Shown in pieces: positions 54,901-64,000 of a stretch of 64,000 nt of DNA. The translations under genes and the position numbers were made by a program. Under the pieces are notes generated by a model. That model did no database searches. It saw only the letters and a list, made by a program, of their open reading frames with translations, and was not told the DNA's origin. Position 1 is the stretch's first letter; each line of letters starts with the position of its first letter. The stretch comes from Dama dama (Eukaryota; Chordata; Mammalia; Artiodactyla; Cervidae): assembly GCF_033118175.1 (NCBI RefSeq), contig NC_083696.1:40905001-40969000 (forward strand). The letters are read 5' to 3'.

Positions 54901-57900
54901 TGAGTCCTCTCTGAGGACGTGGCTTTCCCCTTCTGAGGCCGCACTGCGGGGATGGAGGGAACCAGCCAGGAGTGAGGGGCCCGTGCCCAGGGGTCAGGAG
55001 GAGCAGGAGGGCAGAGAAAGAGTGTCCCCGGGGCGGGATAAAGGATTCCAGGGGTCAAAGGGAAGCCAACTGGGCCTAGAGAGCTGGGACCCCTCCACCC
55101 TTCTCCGGGAAACCTGACAGTCTCCTGCCACTCCCAGACCCTCCCAGATCCCACCCCTCCCTGCAGACCCCAGTGGTACCTGAGCCTGGGGCTGGAGGAA
55201 CGGCGACCTGGGGAGGGTGGTGGCGGCAGTACTAGCACGGCCGAGTCGCCAGCAGGGCTGAGGCCGGCCTGTGGGAAGGACAGGCACCAGGGAGGAGTCA
55301 GCAGTGGGCCCTGGGCCAGCACACCCATCCGAGCGGCCACGCTCCGCTGTTCCCCAGGCCAACACCAGGGGGCCCCCAGCCCTCACTGCCCAGCAGGCTG
55401 CCCCTGCTGCCCGCAGAGCCAAGGCACCAGCACCCGCCAGCAGCTGCCCCTACTGGGCGGGAGAAGGGAGGGAGGCCAGCACCCAGCTCTGGACGGGTGG
55501 GCTGCCGCCCCAGGGGGAGCAGGCACGGGACAGAATGAAGACGAGCACGTGCGGCCAGCGTGCTGGCTCCTCTGCCGTCTCACGCATTGTGTTTGCAAAG
55601 ATGTTGCGCACTGGCGCCGGGGCAGGCAGACAAGCAGAGAGAAAGTAAGCTGACCCTTTTACAGTGAGGGAAAAGAAACATAAAGGGCCAAGACCCTTCT
55701 TGGTGTCAGAGTTGGGGCCACACAAAAGTCCCGTCTCCCCCACACGCTGGGGGAGATCTCTCCTCTGATAACACCAGGGTCTGGGCTCACCAGCCTCTCC
55801 CGGCTGCCCTGGGAGGTCTGGTCCTGCCCCATGGAGCCTTGAGGAGCCAGGCCTGTTCGGGGCTCGCAGCAGCGTCCCCTGCTTGGCGTGTGCCTCCCTC
55901 TGGGCCTCTCACACCTGCTCTCTACCTGGAAATCTGCCTGCAGCCTCCCCGTTGCTCTGCTTTCTGGAGTGCACCTTGCACTCTCTCTGGAGCCATCCCC
56001 AAAGGAGAGGAGAGCCTCAGAGACAACTAGGCTCGCCAAGGCCAGGCTGAGGGCACAGTTTCCTGGAAAGCCAAACACTTGCGACTTTAAAATTCAAAGT
56101 CAGGGGTGGGACTTCCCTGGTGTTCCAGTGCCTAAGACTCCAAGCTTCCAAAACAAGGGGCCCAGGTTTGATCCCTAGTCAGGGAACTAGATCCCACATG
56201 CCACAACTAAGAGTTCGCATGCTGCAAGAAAGATAGAAGTTCCTGCGTGCTGCAACTAAGACCCAGTGTGGCCAAATTAAATACTTTTATTTTAAAAAGT
56301 TGGGGCTGAAGTATGGTGTCAAGTGGAAAAACTGCATGACTTCTTAAGCTGAAAACAGAAACTTCAGAGTCTTAAAAAAAAAAACAACAGCCCTAAACTC
56401 TCACTGCACCATACCCCCTGTACCAGCCTACATTCTTCTGTTCCTCAGCTTCTACAGTAAGGAGATTAAGGGTCAGAAAGGAAATTGGCTGGTCCAAGTC
56501 ACTCAGGGAGTGGGAGGATGGGCAAGGACTCCTTGCTGGGCTCCTGGGTGCCCGGCTGGTGCCATGCAGTCAACTGACAGATGGTGAGACCGTTCCCTTA
56601 GGAAGGACAGCCAGCACCAGGTACTCAGGAACAATGCTCATCTTGCTGCCCCAGACAGGCCAGCGTGTACCCTGAATGAGGGCACTGGCCGGCAGGAAGG
56701 GAGAGCTGAAACCCACCCTGGCTCCCTTCTTGGGCCATATCCTCATGCCAGCCAGCGAGACAGGGGCTGTTTTTACTTCATATCTGGTCACCCAATCTGG
56801 TCACCCAAGAGTGTGCCTGTTGAGAACGGGGCAACTTCTGGTTTCCAAAGGGCACCATAAGGACTGGTAATGTCCTCCTTCCTGAGCCCAGTGATGCCTC
56901 AGCCAGCTCAGGAGCCAGAGGCAAGGCCATGACCCCTGCAGTCTGGGGCAGCGGCACCTAATCTATAGTCACTTCTGCCCCCTTCTACCTGCCAGATCAC
57001 CTCATCCCCAAGGTGGTGGTGGTTTAGTCACTGAGTCGTGTCCAACTCTTCTGACCCCCATGGGCTGCAGCCTACCAGGCTCCTCTGTCCATGGGATTTC
57101 CCAGGCAAGAATACTGGAGTGGGTTGCCATTTCCTTCTCCAGGGGATCTTTCTGACCCAGGGATCGAACCCACATCTCCTGTGTCTCCTACGTTGCAGGC
57201 CAGTACTTTTATAGCTGAGCCACCTGGCAAGCCTAAGAAGGCCAACTCCCTAACTTGGAGCAGCTTCACCTTTCCCCTCCCTTCCCTCCCTCCCTCCTCC
57301 CTGCCGAGGCACCTATAGGTGACGCTTGCCTTTACCAAACCAACCTTTCATCTCCAAAGCTGTTTATCTGCTCATCAAGAGCTGTCACTAGCCAATCCTT
57401 CTCAAAATGTGTTGCAGAAGATGTTAATAACTGAGTGGCAGGGCGGGGGTGGGGGGAGTGGATAATGGGGAACCCCAGGAGAAATTCTGCAGTTAAACAA
57501 GTTTAGGAAATTAATAAAATGAAGCATCTTTCTCACAGGACTTTTCAGAGTTTTTAAGGTGCTTAAGTGCATGGGTGATTCCCAAGAGGGAGCTATTTGT
57601 CTGGTGACTCCACCCCGTCTGACCACAGCCTCGTTGTCGTAGACCAGAATGCAAGTTTCACGGGGTTAGGAATTTCTGCTTTTCCACCAATGTATCCCTA
57701 GAGCCTAGAAGGGTGCCTGACCATATCAGCTGCTCCACAAATATTTGTCGAAGGAATGACAAGAGTCCTCAGGATCAAAGAAGGGAATTCAGAGCCTCAG
57801 GCCCAACTCTGAGGCTCAGAGAGTGGAGGAAGGGGGCCTTGTCCAAGTTGACACAGCAGAGGTGAGACTAACCCAGGTCTCCCTGCCACCCCGCCCAGGG

Positions 57901-60900
57901 CTCCTCTTCACACCACACGGGTGGTCCTCAAAGCCGTGTGTGCATCAGATCCCTGAGGGTTCCTGAGAACTCAGATGGGTGACCCCTGTCTGATCCAGGG
58001 GTGAGCCTGCAGCTTGAGAATCTGCATTTCTAACAAGTTCCAAGGTGCTGCTGCCGCCACTTTGAATGCCGCCCCCCATCTCATCTGCCTCTCCCCTTTG
58101 CCCTGGTTGCAGACACCGGGAAGAAGGAGGCCAGGGTGGACCAAGCTCATCCCTAGCTGGTCTCAGCCCGTATCTCTGTGGAGGAGGCCCCAGGCCCAGA
58201 CATGCCAGGTCTTGCTCCTACAGCTGCGTTCCCATCTCCCCAGCTCATCATCTCTAATCCGAAATCTACCTCTGACATCCAGCAAAATTCCTGACAAAGC
58301 CTTCTCAGGCCACCCCAGCCCACACTCAGCTGTCCCCTCCCAGAGCGCCTCCTGCCTTTATAATTAAGACCATACTGTTCTGTGCTTAATTGTTCCAAAG
58401 TTGCTTTGCATGTCTCTCTTATCTCTACAATTACGTTTGAAATTCCTTAAAGATGGTGTCTCATTGAATATATACATCTCTATGCCCACGCTGCGTGGAA
58501 GGCCACTGGGCAGGCCCCACAGCGGGTCACCAGGAAGCCTCCAAAAGACCCTGTTCTGTCCTTCTCCAGAGCCCCCAGTTTCTAGCACCCTCCCCCAGCC
58601 ATCTCCAAAGGCTCTGCTTTTTGGAATGCAGAATCCACTCGAGGTAGGATTCCAGCAGCTGGGCCTCATCCCCTTCACCCCAAAGGCTGGACCTGCCCCC
58701 ACAAACTCTGCCCCCAGCAGCTGTGGCCAGGACTCTTGGCCGCCTCACTCCTCACCTCCCCACCCCTGCCCCTGGAGAGGAGAAATACCACCAAGGGTGG
58801 GGGGTGGGCTGTCACTAGTAGACAGTGGGGGTCTACTACTAGACAGGACTGGGGGGTCCTGTCTGTCAGACAGTGGGACCAGGAGTAAAGGGCTGGGGAG
58901 GGGGGAGAAAACAGAGAATAAGCCAAATGCAACTTGAGTCGGAATCACAGTCCGGCTGGTGGTTCTCTGGTGGTTCTTGGGGGCTGAGTCAGAGGAGGAA
59001 GAGGGGGGATGGGGGATGAGAGTTGGGGGCGGGCATGGGGCTTGGAATAGGGAGGAATGTGTTCAGGAGATGCAGCCAGAGCCAAAGGGAATCATCCCAA
59101 CAACAGCAGCAAAACTATTTCGGTCCCAGCCCAAGAGAAACACTGGAGAAGGGAGGAAGCCATCAGCAAGGAGGAGGTGGCAGCGAGTAGGAATGCAAGA
59201 TGTAGAAGGCCACCTGGGTCTAGTCAGCACAAGGACTGTCACCCTCACCAGAGCGCTGGCCTCCTAGCTCCGGAGAGGAACCCACCCGTTGCTAGGAGAC
59301 CGCAGCGCCGACTGCCCAGGTGGTGCCAGCCACCTGCGGCCCTACAGGTACGACACTACCAACCAGTTATCCTCACCTGTCGGCTTCTGGCACGGCCCCC
59401 ATAGTACAAGTGGTCAGCAGAAGCAGGTTCCAGGGAGTGCGCCAGGCTCTGGAAACTGAAATGGGGCAATGGACAGTGGGTGCCTGGGTCCTCTCCACCA
59501 GGCTGCCCTAAGGAAACAGAGGTGACCCCCAAGGGCCCCCTAAACTCAGCTTCGGAGACTCTGTGGACACGGTGCCCGCCCGCGGCGCTCACCTGTGGCT
59601 GGTCACCACCTCTCCAGCGGGTGCCTGGGGGCTGGTCGGGGGCAGGCTGAAGAAGGGGCTGCATGGCTGGGGGCTGAGCGAGGCCTGGCTGTCAGTGTGT
59701 GTCCTCCTGGAGCTCTATGGAGAGAGGGGCCTGGAAGAGCAGGGCCGAGAGGAGGAAGGGAGAGGCCCCCATCACTTCAGGGTGTGGGGCTCCCAGCAGG
59801 AGGCATCATCCTACCTGGAAGCGAGTGGCCAGCACTTCCGGGGAGCTTTCCCCGTTGGTCTGCCCGGGAGAGGCAGCCTGGGGCCTGAAGAGAAGACAGA
59901 GGGAGGTGAGTGTCACCGCGGTCCTGGCACCTCCACTAAGCTGGTAGGGTCTGTAGATTCCAGCTGTCCCCACACTGTCCCTAATCTCAAGATTAGGAAA
60001 ATGTACAGAACATTCAGACATCGGGTAGCTAAATCTCAACTTTACCAAATTCACAAGTAACTCTCATCAACGACCACCATTATTTCTTACAACAAAGGAC
60101 AATTCAGCACTATAAAGTAGAAGGGACATCGTTTCAGCAAAAGGTTCAATAAATTCAAATTTTTTAAAAAACTCCTCACAATATCACCCCTCCCTCTGCC
60201 TTGCCTTTGTTTTTCCTTTTCTCTTTTTTGGTGGTGGTGGGGGAACATTTCACCCAAATTGTGTCACTGGTCAGCATCAGTTTGTAGATCAGTTTGGCAG
60301 AGGACAGCTGACTATATATAAATAATCCTTTATCTTTCACCCCTGGAGAAACTTAAGACCAGAGAGAGAGAGAGAGTTGCCAAAATTCCTAAAGGCCAGC
60401 AATGGCTGGGCCCCTGCCCCCTTTTCTCCAGAGGCCTGTCCCCTGCCAGCTCAGCCTTTGAAAGGATCACTTCTCTGCCCCTTCTGCAGGCTTCCCCCCA
60501 TAAAACAGAGGGTGGAGCGAGCCCTGCTTCCTGCCAGGCAGGGAGCTGAAGGACCTAAAGAACAAGAGAGCCCAGCTCCCCTGCCAATTACCAAGGCACC
60601 CCCAACCCCCAGCCTCAGCTCCCCAGGGACTCCCCTCCAGGAGACTCTGACTGGAGCCTTGAACAGCAGGTGACTGGAGGGCTGGGAGCTGCTGAGGGTG
60701 AAGGATGGGCCCACCATGTCCCACTACACCAGTCCTGGAGGTCTGACCACTTCCAGCGAGGTCAATAGGAACCTCAGTCCCCACACTCCATGCCAGCCAC
60801 GGCCTCGGCTCTTTCCCGGGGAGAGTTTAGGGCCTGAGTGAGGGGAGCTTGGGCTCTGGCCCCGCCCAGAGCACCACTTCCTGCCTGGGGCTTCTGAGTG

Positions 60901-62902
60901 CCTGAGAGGTCTCCTGGGGCTGGGGTGTTGGGAGAGGTTAGGAGGGGTTTGAGCAAAAGAAAGAAGAGGCAGGGAGTCTGGACCTGCCCCCACGTGGAGC
61001 TGGAGGAGGCCTGGGGGTGCCACCTCTCTGATGGGGCTGGTCCCACCCAAGAAGGATGCGAGAGGAAGTGATGGTGTCAGCAACTCCCCACCCCTCCCCC
61101 ACCCCACTCTGCAGCTTCTTGTGGACTGTGGTCCCCTCCCAGATGCCGTGACCCATTCTCTATCCTCCTCCTCCAGGCCCCACTCCTGTAAACACTCAGG
61201 AGCCAGAAGTGGCACGACGTAGGCCCTGAAGGGGCTGGGGTCATGAGAGGTCCCGGGAGCCAGCATCCACAGCACTGGAGGGGCGGCAGGGGCGGGGAGA
61301 GGGCATGGAGCCCCGGCCCCCAGGGAAGCTGGTGGTGGAGGCGTTGGCAGAGGTACAGGAGGTACCTGACTCAGGTTCAAGACCCGCCCAGAGGGCTCTC
61401 CTGGCAGGGGGATCTCCCAGCATTCCTGCCCTCTGACTCACCGGGATGCTCCACCCCAGGAAGCCACCTGTCCACCCCCCAACCCAGCCCAGGGTTCCAG
61501 GCTGAGGGCCCAGGAGCCTGGGAATCTGCCTTCCCCAACAGGGTCCAGAGAGGAAATGGGGAGCCACAGGGGGGTTCTATGGAGAGGGAGACCCCAAACT
61601 CCTCACCATCCCAAGATCAGAACAGAGGCTCCTGGAGGCAGGGACCCTGGGGACCCAGCCTCAGGCACACCTTCCTCCTCTTCAACCCACTTCATGCCCA
61701 CGCCCTATACCCCACACACTGGGAACCAGTCAAACCCGGGCATCCAGGTGGCTGATGCCAGCCTGCCCAACCTCTGACTCTACACCCAGTTGGGCACAGG
61801 GACACCCCTCAGCTATCCTGCTGCAGCCCCAGAGTCCCAGACTTTCCCGCGGATGAGCCATAGCGGCCCATGGAGGCCAGACTGGAGCCAGGGTAGGGGG
61901 TAAGGGCAGTCATTGTGCAGCAGGCTGGCAGAAGGCAGAGCGATACTGGCAGGCCCAGTGGAGGTGGAGGGCCTACCGGTCCAGCTGCAGCCTCAGGGGT
62001 GAGGGACTCTGGCGAATCTTGCTCTGGGCCTCAGCATGAAGCATGTCCTTTGCAGTCTCACCGTTGATGGACACAATAATGTCTCCAGGCCGGAGGTCAG
62101 CAGCCTCGGCCTTGCCCCGCTCAGTTACCTGGAGGAGATGAGGATCAAGTCGTCTCAGGTGACACTCAGGTGGGAATGAGGAAAGGAAATGTCCCTGTCC
62201 AGCCCAAGAAACACAGAAGCTGACCTGCACCAGGCTGGCCTGTATATCTCCCTTTAACATCACTCTCCCTGCCCACCAGGGTCCACCCAGTTAATCAGCT
62301 TACCCCCTCCTGGAGGGGTCCAGAAGCTGGAGTAGCAGCCCCCATCCTTGACCCCAGCACTGGGATTCTAACGGGGCCTCCCAAAGAACATGCAATGGCA
62401 GAATTTCAGCAACTGTGCTTGAGAAGAGCCCTGCTTGTGCAAACCAAATCACGCAGGTGCTGCCTGCCCAGGCCTCCTGCATGAACACTTCCTGGCTGGG
62501 TCAGGGGAGAATCACCAAGAGCTCAGGGCGCCTCTCCTACTAACTACCAAAGTGGCTGCCAGTAGGTATGGGGTCGGTGACCAAGGAGAAAGAGTAGGCC
62601 CTGCACTTGGCCCAGCTCCCTTTCACTCCCTAGAAGTGGCCACCACATCCTCATGGCAACCTGGCCCCAGCTCTGCCCTGGCCAACAATCTCAGGAACAG
62701 GCCTTGACTCCAGAACAAAAGCAAGAGAAAGGTGTCTGTGAGGACTAGACAGACAGGGAAGAAACCCTGACTTTGGGGGTACCTCCCCATCTCCTGGACC
62801 AGCACTTACCTTGGTCACCACGATAGGCGTGTGGAAGTCCCTGCCCCCAGAGATTCGGAAGCCCCAGGGCGCCGGCCCCACCACATCCACTGTCAGTGCC
62901 AT
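51731..62902 (-). CDS. PDLIM2: PDLIM2 (mystique), PDZ and LIM domain protein 2, complete coding region
   Basis: Nine coding exons in mRNA order: 62810-62902, 61977-62128, 59815-59884, 59593-59714, 59377-59455, 55180-55268, 54798-54943, 52894-53011, 51731-51908. They total 1047 nt, 348 aa (human 352), in phase throughout. N-terminal PDZ domain, residues 1-83, with the carboxylate-binding loop PWGF. Ser/Pro-rich linker 84-275. One LIM domain 282-333 with all eight zinc ligands: C282, C285, H303, C306, C309, C312, C330, H333. Known role: links alpha-actinin/actin and, in the nucleus, promotes ubiquitination and degradation of STAT4 and NF-kappaB p65. The ATG at 62902-62900 sits two bases inside an exon with acceptor CCTCAG, so a non-coding first exon lies upstream and was not located. 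Confidence 0.96.
51909..52893 (-). other. PDLIM2: PDLIM2 intron between the last two exons
   Basis: 985 bp of unique sequence. No repeat or exon recognised. Confidence 0.6.
53070..53200 (-). repeat. CHR-type SINE, antisense
   Basis: T-run, TTTTTTTTGGCCACAAGGCA, GGATCTTAGTCTCCCAACCA, ending CCACAGGACCACCAGGGAAG. Confidence 0.88.
53835..53945 (+). repeat. Bov-tA SINE, 3' half
   Basis: GTACCCTTCCAGTATTCCTG, CCATGGACAGAGGAACCTGG, CGCAAAGAGTCAGACACGAC. Confidence 0.88.
56108..56300 (+). repeat. CHR-type SINE
   Basis: GGACTTCCCTGGTGTTCCAG head, ATCCCTAGTCAGGGAACTAG core, AACTAAGACCCAGTGTGGCC tail and AAATTAAATACTTTTATTTT end. Confidence 0.9.
57020..57240 (-). repeat. Bov-tA SINE, antisense
   Basis: GTGGTGGTTTAGTCACTGAG start, GGCAAGAATACTGGAGTGGG middle, GCTGAGCCACCTGGCAAGCC end. 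Confidence 0.9.
57915..58045 (-). repeat. MER5-like hAT remnant
   Basis: GGTGGTCCTCAAAGCCGTGT at one end and CTTGAGAATCTGCATTTCTA at the other resemble MER5A. Diverged. Confidence 0.55.
59593..59714 (-). CDS. PDLIM2: PDLIM2 linker exon 5
   Basis: It starts SSRRTHTDSQ after a CCATAG acceptor, ends TSH plus AG and encodes residues about 106-146. It corresponds to the human Ser-rich linker but appears shorter by several residues. A second AG (CTTCCAG), 16 bases upstream, would shift the frame and hit a stop, so the TAG acceptor is chosen. Confidence 0.85.
59885..61976 (-). other. PDLIM2: PDLIM2 intron between exons 3 and 4
   Basis: Unique sequence apart from an (AG)n run at 60361-60377. A stretch at 60175-60240 is T-rich. 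No exon or transposon recognised. Confidence 0.6.
62129..62809 (-). other. PDLIM2: PDLIM2 intron within the PDZ-coding region
   Basis: 681 bp, unique, nothing recognised. Confidence 0.6.
62810..62902 (-). CDS. PDLIM2: PDLIM2 start-codon exon, first half of PDZ
   Basis: MALTVDVVGPAPWGFRISGG and 11 further residues, ending VVTK. The donor is AAG/GTAAGT. It holds the PWGF peptide-binding loop and the first two PDZ strands; the next exon at 61977-62128 supplies the rest (ADLRPGDIIVSINGE). Confidence 0.95.
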
Positions 62903-64000
62903 ACCTGAGGCAGAAAGGATGGGGAGAAGGAGCCAGCCCCTCAGCTCCCCAGAGGGATGCCCCCGGAGCAGCCAGTTAGGGGCTGGGGCGGGGGGAGGGG
63001 GTGGAGGAAGTGACTAACCTCAGCCAAGGCCTCAGTTCCCCTTCCCCCCACCCGGCAAGTGGGGACTCTGAGTTCCCCCTTAGCGTCTGTCTTCAGCAGA
63101 GCGGCTCCCTGGAGGCAGGCTGTCGGGGTGCTAGACACCGGGGCTTGCTGACAGCAGGCGGGCGGGCAGGGCTGGCAGGTGGTGGAGGTCAGCACTTCCT
63201 CTCCCCTCCTCCACTCTCAACGCTAAGTGCCCCTAGTGCTGGCTTCCGGTCCCCAAACCCGACTGCACAAGGTACTTCCTCCCCGCTCTGGGGGAGGACA
63301 GCACTCAGGGAACAGAAAGGGGTGGCACCTCCGCAGGCTTTCAAGTAGCTGGCTGGGGGCGCGGGTGGCTGGGGTTCTCAGAGGGGGCCTCCCAGCTGCC
63401 TGCTGTGCCCCTGGGAATGTGGTTCGAGTGGCAAGACAAGGCTTCCCACCTCTCCCAATGGCCTGCTGCCCACCCAGCCGCTCTTGCAAGAAGGACAGGC
63501 TCATCTGCCTAGCTGGGCACACCCACCCCAGGGCGCTGACCAGCAGGGCGAGCTGACGGATGCTGCCACTGAGCTGGGGCCACGGGACTCCCATCCAGGG
63601 CCCCTCCACTGGGCAAGGGAGTGTCCCTGTAGACCAGGCCCTTGTAGGATTTCCTGACCCTCTCGTTCTGGAGTCAGGAGCCAACCCAGGCAGGAAGCTG
63701 TAATGCCAGGCTGGGCCACCACCCTACCCAGCACCCACCCTGGGGCTGCCCGTGGGGAGGCCCACGGACTACAAGTGCTGCCCCTCTATCAAGCACGCTG
63801 GGACCACTTCCTGCGTTTAGGAGACTGGGGAAAGGGTGCCCGGGCCAGCGAGCTTGTCTGCCCACTTCTCCACCCTTCGGCTTCCCCTTTTGCCCGGCCC
63901 CAATCTCTCTGTCCCTCCCGCAGGCCCCAGGTCGGCGCTGGCGGCTCGCAAATGCCTTGGATTCCCAGACCTTTGAGCTGGTCAGTGGACTCCCCGCCGG
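62903..64000 (-). other. PDLIM2: PDLIM2 upstream intron / 5' region
   Basis: The ATG exon begins about 62904 after a CCTCAG acceptor. Above it lie about 1.1 kb of GC-rich unique sequence with no certain exon. The non-coding first exon and promoter were not located and may be outside the window. Confidence 0.5.

Larger units (their letters stand above)
55269..59376 (-). other. PDLIM2: PDLIM2 intron between exons 6 and 7 (4.1 kb)
   Basis: CHR SINE at 56108-56300, Bov-tA at 57020-57240, an L2-like piece near 57690-57770, a MER5-like piece at 57915-58045 and diverged L2-like sequence at about 58190-58500. The rest is unique, with no exon evidence. Confidence 0.65.

Noticed and set aside
60724..61380. 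218-codon minus frame in a PDLIM2 intron
   Set aside because: Proline-rich low-complexity frame with no human counterpart that I recall and no need for it in the PDLIM2 phase chain (exon 3 phase joins exon 4 directly).

Overview
This is mammalian nuclear DNA from a ruminant, most likely a bovid such as cattle, sheep or goat. Genes are spread over small exons with GT-AG introns. The repeats include a nearly complete BovB (RTE) LINE, many Bov-tA SINEs and CHR-type tRNA-derived SINEs, a combination found in pecoran ruminants, on top of older MIR, L1 and hAT DNA-transposon remnants. There is no prokaryotic gene organisation, no CRISPR array and no tRNA or rRNA gene. Four protein-coding genes are recognisable from translated exons, in the order known from human 8p21.3 but inverted. 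Genes, families and human residue numbers are named from memory, without a database search. Layout: BIN3 (+) fills 1-23.6 kb and lacks only its first exon, which lies off the left edge. CCAR2/DBC1 (-) runs from its CpG-island promoter near 38.3-39.0 kb down to a poly(A) signal at 24.2 kb, so BIN3 and CCAR2 converge tail to tail around a five-copy 89-bp minisatellite. The C8orf58 orthologue (-) occupies 41.06-46.08 kb with a GC-rich promoter just above it. PDLIM2 (-) occupies 51.7-62.9 kb; its non-coding first exon was not located and its promoter is probably at or beyond the right edge. All coding exons were joined in phase: BIN3 253 aa (including about 3 codons outside the window), CCAR2 917 aa, C8orf58 383 aa and PDLIM2 348 aa, each close to the human length and without a frameshift. 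The genes are not an operon; they are neighbouring housekeeping or signalling genes. BIN3 is a BAR-domain protein of actin and membrane organisation. CCAR2 is a nuclear SIRT1/HDAC3 inhibitor and transcription-elongation/splicing factor. C8orf58 is uncharacterised. PDLIM2 is a PDZ-LIM adaptor and nuclear ubiquitin ligase. I found no new biological system. The best leads are: a 99-nt CCAR2 intron with a GC-AG boundary that is stop-free and in frame; a similar 147-nt in-frame intron in C8orf58; the apparent loss of the ATM/ATR site T454 in CCAR2 while acetylation sites K112 and K215 stay; a homogenised minisatellite between two convergent genes; a 23-bp templated copy of a C8orf58 exon inside a SINE; and several well-dated nested transposon insertions.
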